Shown: positions 17,140 to 26,163 of the stretch, one piece after another | Position numbering within the stretch: position 1 is the stretch's first letter | How the letters are laid out: each line of letters opens with the position of its first letter | Assembly: GCA_028285305.1 (NCBI GenBank) | Contig: JANQPV010000067.1 | Coordinates: 1-64,000, forward strand | Reading direction: 5' to 3' | Length of the DNA stretch: 64,000 nt | Source of the DNA: Alphaproteobacteria bacterium | Lineage (GTDB): Bacteria; Pseudomonadota; Alphaproteobacteria; SMXP01 | Translations under genes and position numbers: made by a program | Notes under the pieces: generated by a model | Told to the model about the DNA's origin: nothing | What the model saw: the letters and a program-made list of their open reading frames with translations, nothing else | The model's database searches: none

Positions 17140-18303
17140 TCACATGCTGCGCGCGATAATCAGCTTCATGATTTCGTTCGTGCCACCGTAAATTCGAGAC
17201 ACGCGTGCGTCCCGATACATTCCCGAAATCGGGTACTCATTAATGTATCCGTACCCCCCAAAAAGCTGCAGACATTTATCAATGATTTCTCCTTGGAGCT
17301 CTGAAAGCCAGTATTTGGCTTTCGCAGCGGTGACGGCATCCAGATCATCCGAGAGATGACGCTTCACGCAGGCGTCCACGAATGCTCGAGCTGCAGTCGC
17401 TTTGGCAGCGCAATCGGCCAACACGAATTGCGTATTCTGAAAATCAAAAATCGGCTGACCGAATGCCTTGCGTTCTTTCACGTAGTTGGTTGTTTCACGA
17501 ATGGCACGATCGATCATCGCCATCGCCTCCAAAGCAACAATCAATCTCTCTTGGTTCAGATTAGTCATCAAGTGCGCAAAACCCTGACCCTCCGCCCCTC
17601 CCAACAGATGATCGGTAGGCACACGTACATCTTCAAAAAAAAGTTCAGCTGTTGAATGAGCTTCCAAACCCATCTTATCCAGCTTGCGACCGCGAGAAAA
17701 ACCAGGCGAGTCGGCCTCAACAAAGAATAGAGATACGGAAGATTTATCTATTTCTGTTCTTCCTTCGACCCGACAGGCGACCATGAGGATGTCGGCCACG
17801 TAGCCCAACGTCGTGAATGTCTTCTGACCGTTGATAATATAGTTGTTCCCATCGCGGACCGCGGTCGTTTTTATTCCACGAAGGTCAGACCCCGTGTTCG
17901 GTTCGGACATGGCGATCGCGCCAATCCATTCCCCGGCCGCTAATTTAGGAATCCACTCCCGCTTCTGCGCTTCGGTCCCGAGACTGAACAAGTAAGGACC
18001 GAAGACGGCGTTCGGAACGCATAAGACAAATTGGTGGACGCCACACAGGCCGAAACTCTCGATAATCGCAGCTTCGTAGGCAAAACTGGCACCACCGCCT
18101 CCATACTCCTCCGGAGCGCTTGCCATTAGAAGACCTGCTTCACCGGCCTTCCGCCAAATGCTCCGTGGAATTTCTCCCTCTCTCCGCCATTCCTCTGTAT
18201 GCGGTGCACATTCCTTTTCGGCAAACCTGTCTACAGCGGATCGGAATATGCGCAAATTCTCGTCGTAGTAGTCCGGGATCACATAAGTGTTTGATTCCGA
18301 CAT
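17140..18303 (-). CDS. acyl-CoA dehydrogenase, long-chain (LCAD) type
   Basis: The 387-aa, full-length FAD acyl-CoA dehydrogenase contains AIAMSEPNTGSDLRGIKT at the flavin/substrate region, ERKAFGQPIFDFQNTQF, LFGGYGYINEYP, and a C-terminal IYGGTNEIMK. The last motif has Gly where medium-chain enzymes carry the catalytic Glu. This is the pattern of long-chain and isovaleryl-type enzymes, whose base sits in an earlier helix; here an Arg-Glu-Thr-Thr-Asn-Tyr stretch occupies that place. LCADs favour long or branched chains, fitting the racemase-like neighbour. It is divergent from the crotonase at 18534 with a perfect operator between. Confidence 0.92.
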   Translation of the reverse strand: MSESNTYVIPDYYDENLRIFRSAVDRFAEKECAPHTEEWRREGEIPRSIWRKAGEAGLLMASAPEEYGGGGASFAYEAAIIESFGLCGVHQFVLCVPNAVFGPYLFSLGTEAQKREWIPKLAAGEWIGAIAMSEPNTGSDLRGIKTTAVRDGNNYIINGQKTFTTLGYVADILMVACRVEGRTEIDKSSVSLFFVEADSPGFSRGRKLDKMGLEAHSTAELFFEDVRVPTDHLLGGAEGQGFAHLMTNLNQERLIVALEAMAMIDRAIRETTNYVKERKAFGQPIFDFQNTQFVLADCAAKATAARAFVDACVKRHLSDDLDAVTAAKAKYWLSELQGEIIDKCLQLFGGYGYINEYPISGMYRDARVSRIYGGTNEIMKLIIARSM

Positions 18304-18404
18304 CCGGAGGCCCTCATCGCTATCGGTTTTGGCGAAATCGTCCCTACTTTGGCGACATCCGCTCTCCTACTCGCCTTTGATACTGCGCCTTACCGACAAA
18401 AATA

Positions 18405-18420
18405 TCAACTATCTAGTTGA
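18405..18420. promoter_or_regulatory. candidate operator, TCAACT-ATCT-AGTTGA
   Basis: Perfect six-base inverted repeat, between divergent acyl-CoA dehydrogenase (18303) and crotonase (18534) genes, nearly identical to the copy beside the first tetR gene. Confidence 0.68.
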
Positions 18421-18533
18421 ACTGAGAGCTTGCTTCGGATTAATCTATCGTGAGATCAATGACGTGGCGCTCGTATGTTCTAAAAGCGCAATAGTCGCCG
18501 TTCCGAGTGGTCGGCTCACTGTAGACAGAGCCC

Positions 18534-19370
18534 ATGGCAGTATCGAGGAGACCGATGGTAGAAGTCGTAGTTGAGAGAAAGGGTCCAGTGCTGATTTGTA
18601 CACTGAACCGGCCCGAAAACAATAACAGCATCACTGCGGGGATATTCAAGGACTTGTACGAAAACTGGGTTGAAGCAGACAATGATCCAACTTGCCGTGC
18701 AATCCTCACAAACAACACTGGCGCGAACTTCTGCGTAGGCGCCGAAAGCGGAAATTTCGAAGCATGGACCCAGAAATCGATGCAAGCTGTCTTCGAGTCA
18801 GAGTATGAAGGCAAACAAGGGCTGCCAAAACTGGAGGATGTCGATGCTCAACTAGATTCATTAGGAATGAACCGTTGGGCTTGGTTGGTCAGCCAAATAC
18901 GAACGCCAATGATTGCTGCTATCACCGGAATTGCGGCGGGAGGCGGGCTTGCTTTGGCTTTGCTCCATCATTTTCGGATAGCGGACAGTACGTGCAAATT
19001 GACAACTGCGTTTGTCCGTCTGGGACTGAGTTTTGAACTTGGAATGTCCCAGCTCTTGCCGCGGTTGGTGGGAAGCCAAAGGGCCCTGGACATTTCGTTG
19101 ACCGGCCGCGTCGTTGAAGCCGAGGAAGCTCTCGACATTGGCCTGATTGACCGAATGACGAATCCGGACGATCTAGCGCAGTCGGCCTATTCCTTCGCTG
19201 AACTTATTGCTGGCCATTCCCCTCTCGCAGTTCGCGCTACCATGGACGCAATTCTCTCTACACGTAACGAAGACTTGAGACTCGCCATGGAATCGGAATA
19301 TCGCCGCCAGCAAGTATTGTGGGACTCTGAGGAGTTTAAGAGCCGTGCGAGAAAGCTCATGCAACGCTGA
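18534..19370 (+). CDS. enoyl-CoA hydratase/isomerase family protein
   Basis: The 278-aa crotonase has the oxyanion-hole segments GANFCVGA (near 62) and ITGIAAGGGLALALL (near 130), then AFVRLGLSFELGMSQLLPRLVG. Both positions that hold catalytic Glu in hydratases are replaced, so an isomerase or other crotonase reaction is as likely as hydration. ATG at 18534 opens the longest frame. A second ATG at 18555 has GAGGAG four bases away and could be the true start. It leads a probable operon with the crotonase at 19554 and the hot-dog protein at 20418 (gaps of 183 and 15 bases). Transcribed from the operator-bearing divergent region. Confidence 0.85.
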   Translation: MAVSRRPMVEVVVERKGPVLICTLNRPENNNSITAGIFKDLYENWVEADNDPTCRAILTNNTGANFCVGAESGNFEAWTQKSMQAVFESEYEGKQGLPKLEDVDAQLDSLGMNRWAWLVSQIRTPMIAAITGIAAGGGLALALLHHFRIADSTCKLTTAFVRLGLSFELGMSQLLPRLVGSQRALDISLTGRVVEAEEALDIGLIDRMTNPDDLAQSAYSFAELIAGHSPLAVRATMDAILSTRNEDLRLAMESEYRRQQVLWDSEEFKSRARKLMQR

Positions 19371-19553
19371 ACCGGAGCCCAATCTCATGCAGATTCTGGT
19401 TCCATTGAACAATGAGCGTTGCCGTTCGACTAATGATCTGTCCCGGGGATCCGCCCACAGATATAAACGACAGCCAAACTCAATCCACCAAAATTGCCGC
19501 TCAAGGCCGTATTAGATCGCCAGAACATCCAGCCCGTCGACACGGAGAAAACA

Positions 19554-20402
19554 ATGCCCGATACCATCTTATATCAGCAACCCGCTCCCCACGTCACTCG
19601 TCTCGTTCTCAATCGACCGAACAAGGGCAATGCTCAGACCAATGACCTCCTATATGAGCTCGACGAGGCGTTTATGAAGGCATCTCGAGACCCGGAAACT
19701 CGAACCATCATACTGGCTGGTAACGGCAAGCACTTTTCGACGGGCCATGATCTGGCTGAATTCGACCCGATGCTTTCCACGGTGAGTCCACGCGGCCCGT
19801 GGGGCGGATATGATCAACCTGCACAAGAAGGCTATATGGCATTCGAGGAGGAGGCTTACTTTGGATTATGCTGGCGCTGGCGAAACATACCCAAACCAAT
19901 AATTGCTGAAGTTAAAGGGCGCGTTATAGCGGGCGGATTAATGCTGATGTGGGTTTGCGATCTGATCGTAGCCGATGAGGAAACAACTTTCAGCGATCCG
20001 GTGGTTGCAAATGGGGTGAATGGCGTTGAGTACTTCGCGCACCCTTGGGAGCTCGGTCCCAGGAAGGCAAAAGAAGTGCTATTCACCGGCCGTGCTGTTA
20101 CCGCCAAGGCGGCTGCCCAACTCGGGATGGTCAACCGTGTGGTTCCCGGACAAGACCTCGAAAGGGAAACTCTCTCACTCGCAATCGAGATCGCAGATCA
20201 ACCCGCAATGGGCTTAAAGCTCGCCAAGATGGCGGTCAACCAATCTCAAGACGCCCAAGGGTTTTGGGTCGCCCTTCGCTCCGCCATGGGCTTGCAACAC
20301 CTCGCCCATGCCCAACATTGGGCGAACCACGCTTCTTCCGCGCCGCCCGACGCACTCGAGACCATGGCGCCGATACTTAGGCGCCCTCCTCTGCCCGAAT
20401 AG
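19554..20402 (+). CDS. enoyl-CoA hydratase family protein
   Basis: The protein is 282 aa from the ATG at 19554, with GGAG upstream; the frame continues back to a TTG at 19494. Crotonase motifs are GKHFSTGHDLAEF near 60 and KGRVIAGGLMLMWVCDLI near 120. The following FSDPVVANGVNGVEYFAHPWELGPRKA block belongs to a subgroup common in actinobacterial and sphingomonad catabolic clusters. The hydratase Glu pair is not present (Leu and Val/Asn at those places), so hydration is uncertain. It lies 15 bases before the hot-dog gene and is probably cotranscribed with it. Confidence 0.85.
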   Translation: MPDTILYQQPAPHVTRLVLNRPNKGNAQTNDLLYELDEAFMKASRDPETRTIILAGNGKHFSTGHDLAEFDPMLSTVSPRGPWGGYDQPAQEGYMAFEEEAYFGLCWRWRNIPKPIIAEVKGRVIAGGLMLMWVCDLIVADEETTFSDPVVANGVNGVEYFAHPWELGPRKAKEVLFTGRAVTAKAAAQLGMVNRVVPGQDLERETLSLAIEIADQPAMGLKLAKMAVNQSQDAQGFWVALRSAMGLQHLAHAQHWANHASSAPPDALETMAPILRRPPLPE

Positions 20403-20417
20403 CGCAGGCGAGAACCG

Positions 20418-21314
20418 ATGGAAACGAGCGTGATGCAAGTGATTGGAAACGAAGAGCGAATACTTAGAGAATTGCGTGAAGCCATTCCCATCATGATGTC
20501 CTCTTGGGAACCTGTGGATCCCTATTCAGTACACCAATGGTGCCAAGTCTTCGACATACGAAACGACCGATATGTGCGCCGCAGAGAAATACCTGGAGCC
20601 ATGCTGCATAGTTGGACCATGCCGGGCTACCGTGAAACATATCCGGAGGGTGACGTAGTGGACCCTCTCCGCGCTTCAGCTCGCGCCTTATCCTCGCGCG
20701 GCTATGTGGGGACAATGGCCGTGAGGTTACAACAATCGTACCGTGCTGTGATCAACTACGGCGACCGATTGCGTCGGCGGGCAAGAATTGAAAGCATCAG
20801 TCCGCTCAAGGATACGACCGTCGGAAAAGGATATTTTGTAACTGAAGCATCCGATACATTATCTGAACACGGAGTAGTTGGTTCAACGAAACTCACCCTT
20901 TTTGTGTTCAAACCAAACGCTCAACAGAAACAGACTAGTGGAAGCTTGTCCGCTGAAGCGCATTGCGCTCCAACACTGACTCAAGACCTGACAACACGCT
21001 TTATCGTCGCGGCATCCATGGCCACTCGAGACTTCGAAGATGTGCATCTAGATCCCGACAGCGCGCGTTCAAAGGGCGGAGAAAACGTTTACGTGAATAT
21101 CATGACAACCTTGAGCTTGATTCAAAAAGCGACAGAAGCTGCCGTGGGCGAAGGCAATAGAATTCAATCGGTCGATGTGAGCTTACTCTCTCCTGCCTAT
21201 CCCGGCGACATGATTGAGTTCTACGTTACGGCCGAGGCGCCCAACCGCGCGTTAATTCAAGCACAGCTTTCCAACCACATGCACGCAAAAGCAACTGTTC
21301 AGTTTTCCAATTAA
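20418..21314 (+). CDS. double hot-dog fold (MaoC/FAS1-dehydratase-like) protein
   Basis: This 298-aa protein is best explained as two hot-dog domains. The C-terminal half carries the diagnostic DVSLLSPAYPGDMIEFYVTAE strand-turn-strand; the N-terminal half carries REIPGAMLHSWTMPGY and a QSYRAVINYGDRL strand. MaoC-type enzymes hydrate enoyl-CoA to 3-hydroxyacyl-CoA. A plain D-x4-H catalytic pair was not found, so activity may be altered or may need a partner. Since the two crotonases upstream lack the hydratase Glu pair, this protein may be the pathway's real hydratase; that is inference. No signal peptide or membrane segment. Confidence 0.7.
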   Translation: METSVMQVIGNEERILRELREAIPIMMSSWEPVDPYSVHQWCQVFDIRNDRYVRRREIPGAMLHSWTMPGYRETYPEGDVVDPLRASARALSSRGYVGTMAVRLQQSYRAVINYGDRLRRRARIESISPLKDTTVGKGYFVTEASDTLSEHGVVGSTKLTLFVFKPNAQQKQTSGSLSAEAHCAPTLTQDLTTRFIVAASMATRDFEDVHLDPDSARSKGGENVYVNIMTTLSLIQKATEAAVGEGNRIQSVDVSLLSPAYPGDMIEFYVTAEAPNRALIQAQLSNHMHAKATVQFSN

Positions 21315-21377
21315 AGAAAATTGGAAAGTGCTTACCATTACGGCGCCGCACCCATCTCTCAACAGATTTACACCCTG

Positions 21378-22181
21378 CTAAACAATCGTAAGTCCGCCAT
21401 CAACCGTTACTTCCGAGCCCGTCATAAACTTGGACGCGCCCGATGCTAGGAATGTGATCACGCCGCTGATGTCGTCAACTTCCCCCCATCTGGCCAGGGG
21501 TGTTGATGCGACCACCATCTCGCTCGCGGCCTCCTCTTCTGCCAAAACTCCGTTTTCCACCATCCGACTCTGAAAACTCCGTGCAAGATCGGTGTTCACG
21601 GCGCCAGGATGCACAGTGTTCACTCGAATATTGGTCCCTCCGCGCGCTAAATCCAGCGCGGCCGCCTTCGTCAGTAGGCGAACCGCCCCTTTCGAAGCAC
21701 AGTAGGCGGCGCTGAAATCTCCCGCCACCTGACCGTATATCGAGCAAATGTTGATGATAGATCCGCCATCCTTGCTATCGTTCGACGTCTTGGTCATAAG
21801 AGGGACGGCCGTCTGCATCCCGATGACCACGCTCTCGAAGTTGACATTCATTGATCTGCGAAAGTCATCCAATGATGTTTCCAAAAAATGTCCGCAGTGC
21901 ATGAAGCCCGCATTGTTTACGAGTACGTCAAGACGATTGTACTCCTTTTCAATCTCTGAAATTGCGAACGACCAATCCTTGCTCGAAGTCACGTCAAGCT
22001 CCAGGCCAATCACACTCCCACTTTCGGTATCAAGCGACTCGATTTCCTTAAAGAGGGTATCTGCATCTAAGTCGGCAGCAATCACTTTTGCTCCGCTATT
22101 TGCGAGCGCAGATGTTGCCGCAAGGCCAATGCCCCTTGCACTACCGGTGACCAAAGCTACTTTTCCCGTTAGATCAAACAT
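21378..22181 (-). CDS. short-chain dehydrogenase/reductase
   Basis: The protein is 267 aa from the ATG at 22181, which has GAGGAA six bases upstream; the frame reaches back to 22202. It is a classical SDR: TGSARGIG near 12, AADLD after beta-2 favouring NAD, NNAG near 90, catalytic Ser in ICSIYG and YCASK. The C-terminus ends VDGG, typical of beta-ketoacyl-reductase-like family members. It stands alone on the minus strand between the plus-strand crotonase operon and the aldehyde dehydrogenase. No island operator was found in its 130-base upstream gap, so it may be read through from the aldehyde dehydrogenase gene, which points the same way. Confidence 0.87.
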   Translation of the reverse strand: MFDLTGKVALVTGSARGIGLAATSALANSGAKVIAADLDADTLFKEIESLDTESGSVIGLELDVTSSKDWSFAISEIEKEYNRLDVLVNNAGFMHCGHFLETSLDDFRRSMNVNFESVVIGMQTAVPLMTKTSNDSKDGGSIINICSIYGQVAGDFSAAYCASKGAVRLLTKAAALDLARGGTNIRVNTVHPGAVNTDLARSFQSRMVENGVLAEEEAASEMVVASTPLARWGEVDDISGVITFLASGASKFMTGSEVTVDGGLTIV

Positions 22182-22311
22182 CTGTTCCTCTTTGCAAAGC
22201 ACTCTTTAAGGTGCGGCAAATCAATTCCAAACCTTGCCCTGGCACGCGACGCAATTGGCCACAGAAAATCGCAGTATGCCGACTAACACTGGTCATGATT
22301 TTTCCAGTCTT

Positions 22312-23793
22312 TTAAGACACAGCGATTTGAACAGCCTTCGAATGGGTCATATCGAAAATACCATCAAATCCGCCTTCGCGACCAAAGCCGCTGGACTTCA
22401 TTCCTCCGAACGGCAAATTCGCCGGGAATGTATGAGGTGAATTCACACAAACACATCCTGCCTCTATCGCGCGAGCCGTCCGATGCGCTCTACGCAAATC
22501 CTTCGTAAAGATATATGCGGACAAACCATACCTTGAGTTATTCGCTATGTTGACCGCTTGCTCATCCGACTTGAATGGAATGACTGAGAGCACGGGGCCA
22601 AATATTTCGTTTTGCGCCAACCAACCGTTCTCATCCACATCGACAAAAATGGCCGGCTCCACGAAATAGCCACTGGCAAAATCCCCATTCATACGTTGAC
22701 CGCCTCCCAGTAGCCTTCCATCTTTTCGCTTTTTGGCATCTTCGATTACATTCAGTATACGGTTACAATGAAACTCACTGATAATCGGCCCCATGAACGT
22801 GGACTCCTCCAGCGGATCCCCGACACTGAGTGTAGCCAAAGCGCCCCTCAACAACTCGCACACGGAATCATAGATGGTCTCCTGAACCAATAGTCTCGTT
22901 CCTGCAATACATGCCTGCCCACTTAGCGTAATGAGACTAATCTGCAGCGCGGTGGTCAGAGCTTGTTCAATATCCGCATCGTCGAAGATGATGCTTGCCG
23001 ATTTTCCTCCCAGCTCGAACGACAACGGCGTTAAGTTCCTTGACGCCGCGGACATGATAGAGCGCGCCGTTGCATCACCCCCTGTGAACGATATTTTATC
23101 AACCATCGGGTTAGAGACCAGAGCTTTCCCTGTCTCTCCGTCTCCCGGAATGATGTTCACCACACCGTCCGGCATACCCGCCTCAACACATATCTCACCA
23201 AATTTTAACACCGCCCAGGGCGCAAGATCGGAGGGTTTGACGACCACGGTGTTGCCAGCAGACAGCGCAGCTGCGAGCTTGAGGCCCATGAACGACATGG
23301 GTGCGTTAAACGCGACGAGAGCTGCCACCACCCCATACGGCTCTCGCGAGGCAAAGCCAAAAGTTTCGGTCCCAGAGGGTGGAACGCTGCCATCGAATTT
23401 GTCCGCCCAGCCCGCATAGTACCTAAACCACTCTGCTGGCGCATCCGAAGCGATCGACGGCCCAACGACAACCGGCGTACCATTATCTATGGCAGCCAAG
23501 TTTCCGAGGTCGTCGCGTCCCTGTTCCATCAGATCTCCGATCTTTAGCAGGATATTGCGGCGCTGCGAGCCTGGCATATCTCGCCAACCTGGAAATGCCT
23601 TCCTGGCTGCGATGAGAGCCTCTTCAACCTCTTTGGCGCCGGCAATACTAAATTCTTTTTGCACCGTTCCGGTTGAGGGATTTATGTGTTCACCGATTAG
23701 ATCAGTTACACGGCGCCGACCATTTATGAGCAACCCTCCATCCGGAAGAATAGTTTCGGCCAGCTGTTTATGTGCTTCCGTCTGTATCATCAT
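22312..23793 (-). CDS. NAD(P)-dependent aldehyde dehydrogenase
   Basis: The 493-aa, normal-length member of the ALDH superfamily has the cofactor-binding VVKPSDLAPWA and FTGGDATA, catalytic Glu in LELGGKSA, catalytic Cys in SGQACIAGTR, and a C-terminal NLPFGGMKSSGFGREGG. It oxidises an aldehyde, possibly CoA-independent, to the acid that the acyl-CoA ligase could then activate. AGAGGA lies ten bases before the ATG. An operator copy 54 bases upstream of the start places it in the regulon. Confidence 0.93.
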   Translation of the reverse strand: MMIQTEAHKQLAETILPDGGLLINGRRRVTDLIGEHINPSTGTVQKEFSIAGAKEVEEALIAARKAFPGWRDMPGSQRRNILLKIGDLMEQGRDDLGNLAAIDNGTPVVVGPSIASDAPAEWFRYYAGWADKFDGSVPPSGTETFGFASREPYGVVAALVAFNAPMSFMGLKLAAALSAGNTVVVKPSDLAPWAVLKFGEICVEAGMPDGVVNIIPGDGETGKALVSNPMVDKISFTGGDATARSIMSAASRNLTPLSFELGGKSASIIFDDADIEQALTTALQISLITLSGQACIAGTRLLVQETIYDSVCELLRGALATLSVGDPLEESTFMGPIISEFHCNRILNVIEDAKKRKDGRLLGGGQRMNGDFASGYFVEPAIFVDVDENGWLAQNEIFGPVLSVIPFKSDEQAVNIANNSRYGLSAYIFTKDLRRAHRTARAIEAGCVCVNSPHTFPANLPFGGMKSSGFGREGGFDGIFDMTHSKAVQIAVS

Positions 23794-23846
23794 GAATTAC
23801 ACATCCTCTTCGGGCCAAGAGAAATTGAACGCCCATTGCGTTATTG

Positions 23847-23862
23847 TCAAACAAATAGTTGA
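23847..23862. promoter_or_regulatory. candidate operator, TCAAAC-AAAT-AGTTGA
   Basis: Island palindrome with a perfect right half, 54 bases upstream of the aldehyde dehydrogenase start on the minus strand. Confidence 0.6.
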
Positions 23863-24357
23863 ATTTTTTTGGAGTTTCGTGTGATCGAGAAGCATAGAAC
23901 TCATCGCAATTACGAGGCAGGCATCGCACCGCAAAGACGAATTACGCTGCATGATTTCACCAAAGTTTCCACGCGAACAACCGCACAAGGGCTTCAAGAA
24001 AGAATCTCTAGACCAGCTCTAGCGAAGTGACCCCATTCTCAGCACACAGAGTCTCCTCACGGCACAGGATCGAATGCTTCGCGCGTCTAACGGTTCAAAT
24101 TCATCGAAAAAAACAGCCCGAAATCTGGCCAACGGAGCGATAAAGTACTTTCTCAATTCCGTCGCATCTTACCTGATCTTCTGACCAGTTTATGGGCTAG
24201 ACACCCCCTCGAAAGTTAGGTGTGCGAGAGATTGTGCACTCCGACCGCAAAATGCCCGCCTCGGTGCAGATCGGAGGCGGGCCAGGGAGGAAGGCAAAGC
24301 GAAAAAATGGAAAATTGCTCTACCCCGCAATCTCTCTAGTATCTTCGCGCAAAAAAT

Positions 24358-24373
24358 TCAACCAAATATTTGA
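24358..24373. promoter_or_regulatory. candidate operator, TCAACC-AAAT-ATTTGA
   Basis: Island palindrome about 105 bases before the second tetR gene. The downstream flank TTTTTGGCAA also follows the copy at 6461, extending the similarity. Confidence 0.55.
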
Positions 24374-24476
24374 TTTTTGGCAACACTGGTTTCTTGATAA
24401 CCTTACTTGAACGTCTTGTAACTACACGCAATAGTATGTGAAATGTCCATCTTAGTCTCAAAATGAGGATGTAGCT

Positions 24477-25118
24477 TTGTCGAACTCGACTTCACAACGC
24501 ACCAGCAAGCTCACAGCAACAAAAAGCCCCCTCGTTGAGCAGAAAAGAAAGAACAAGCGCGAGTTCATACTACGAACAGCAGCACACCTGTTCGCTACCC
24601 ATGGCTACCATAGTACTACGATGGACATGCTTTCAGATTCTACCAAACTCAATAAAGGGACATTGTACTATTACTATACCTCCAAACAGGAACTCCTTTA
24701 CGATATCTGTGTAGAGGCAACATCCAAACATTTCCGCGTGGTCTCGGTTGCCTCCAAAATGGCCGACGCGGAAGAAGCGCTGAACTTTATTATCGAAGAA
24801 TCAATTCACTACATCATCGAGAACCGGGACTTGACCCGGGTGTATTTCCAGGAGAGCCAGTTCTTTGAATCCATATTTGACGGCACTCAGTACAAACAAG
24901 TCCGTCGGCAAGAATCTGAATTTATGAAAAATATCTATGCCGTTTTGAAGAATGGTATGTCCAATGGTCAGTTTAGGTCCGCCGACCTTCGGAACTGCGG
25001 TCGGCTCATCTACGCAACTATACTGGCCCCCTACCGTTGGCGAGATCAGTTCCTAGATGGGGAGCTCATCGTTGCAGAAGCGCAAGCCCTAATTATCCAG
25101 GGCCTAAAGAAAAACTAG
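24477..25118 (+). CDS. TetR/AcrR family transcriptional regulator (sister of 6964-7599)
   Basis: The protein is 213 aa with a TTG start, supported by GAGGA about ten bases before. The N-terminus is basic and disordered (about 25 residues), followed by the helix-turn-helix TTMDMLSDSTKLNKGTLYYYY and a helical ligand domain. It aligns along its length with the first TetR protein of this island, including NGMSNGQF and TILAPYRW. The recognition helices differ at a few positions (VNKATIYYYF against LNKGTLYYYY), so they may share operators or divide them. It is preceded by an operator copy, consistent with autoregulation, and marks the right end of the catabolic island. Confidence 0.9.
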   Translation: MSNSTSQRTSKLTATKSPLVEQKRKNKREFILRTAAHLFATHGYHSTTMDMLSDSTKLNKGTLYYYYTSKQELLYDICVEATSKHFRVVSVASKMADAEEALNFIIEESIHYIIENRDLTRVYFQESQFFESIFDGTQYKQVRRQESEFMKNIYAVLKNGMSNGQFRSADLRNCGRLIYATILAPYRWRDQFLDGELIVAEAQALIIQGLKKN

Positions 25119-25732
25119 CTTAACACAACAAGCACTGGCTTTCGTATCCCAAACAGTCTCTGAGTATACTCTGTCTATTGAGCATCTCGACGCGGAGCCA
25201 GAATGAACTTTGCATTTCCTTTGATCCGGACGAAACGGTGATTGGCAATAGAACTAGGTTATGCTCAACCCGTCTGTCCGGCCTCCTTACAATGTTGGCG
25301 ACCTGTCAGCTGCAAAACGGATCGATCACTGCGATGGGAACACCTGCCGCGCGGGGCCTTTCATAAGCTTGACGGTAGTATGTGACTCTCGTCCGAAGCG
25401 CCAAGATGAACCTGATGCTCGAGACACAGACGGATGAGTAGTTGAACGCCTGATGTGTCGTTTGATATTGAACGGATGGATAAAAATGTCCAAATGCTTC
25501 TTGCCCCGACATCGATACCGCCAAAGACGGGTGGTCGGGAGGACCTTAGCTCTTCCTGCATTCGGGGCATAAAGCCGTTCCCTTTTGTCTGTTCAGAAAA
25601 AACACCTTGAATGACCCGATCCCGTTTGCGCACGGTCTTCAAAGACCGAAGGTGTGCCCGATCCAAATCATCCTCTGAAGGCCTCTTCAACTGCCGAAGT
25701 TTTGCAATGAATTAGGCATGGTAAGAACCATG

Positions 25733-25761
25733 CAAGGTGTGCGTGTAGTCACGCAACCTTG
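25733..25761. repeat. hairpin-forming repeat, left copy
   Basis: Stem CAAGGT...ACCTTG enclosing GCGTG-TAGT-CACGC, followed by a G-run and GGGCCT. A second copy in the same orientation is at 43448-43476. Over the first 28 bases 24 are identical, and differences in the stem largely keep pairing. Confidence 0.6.
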
Positions 25762-26060
25762 GCAAGGGGGCCTGCGGCCCCCGTTGCATCCCCCTGCCGC
25801 TGCATGATTCCGTTTGAAATTTTGTTAGACAAAAGTTGTAGGATCGTTCACCTGTCTTGAAAACGTCTTGGTTTGGATTGAGAACTGCGAAACCTAAGTT
25901 GAGCAGTGTTGAAGTCAAATTGGATCAAGTACTTCTTGGTTGCGAGTTTCGAAATGAACGCTTGCTTTAGGGCAACTCAACTTCGGACGTTCCTGTCAGC
26001 TAATCTCAAATACCAAGATCGGCCCAAAACGGCCCTTCTGATTCTCCAAACGAAGGTCCG

Positions 26061-26105
26061 GTTTGCGCAGCCTATTGTGCCATCAGAATTTGATCACCTT
26101 GATCC
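26061..26105. repeat. 45-base imperfect direct repeat, left of the nuclease-helicase pair
   Basis: It matches 30521-30565 at 36 of 45 bases, same orientation, with the right 25 bases nearly identical (core CAGAATTTG-x-TC-x-CCTTGATCC). It lies 58 bases beyond the helicase stop codon. Confidence 0.7.
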
Positions 26106-26163
26106 TCATACCGGACATAAAGCTCGCGTACACCGGTTCCTTCAATAATGCGAAATGAAATCG

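Larger units (their letters stand above)
23794..24476. other. intergenic region between aldehyde dehydrogenase and second tetR
   Basis: About 680 bases with two island operators near its ends (23847-23862 and 24358-24373) and no convincing gene. Small open frames in the middle lack ribosome sites or family resemblance. Confidence 0.5.
25119..26163. other. island boundary: non-coding DNA with repeats, possible gene remnants
   Basis: More than 1 kb without a supported gene, separating catabolic DNA from the defence and mobilization DNA. A minus-strand open frame at 25361-25690 has some coding-like sequence but no recognised family, and may be a remnant. The region holds a hairpin element (25733-25761) repeated at 43448, and one arm of a 45-base direct repeat (26061-26105). 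Confidence 0.5.

Noticed and set aside
25361-25690. 109-codon minus-strand open frame between the island and the helicase
   Set aside because: No ribosome-binding site, no recognisable family, and the reading frame dissolves at both ends. Treated as non-coding or remnant.
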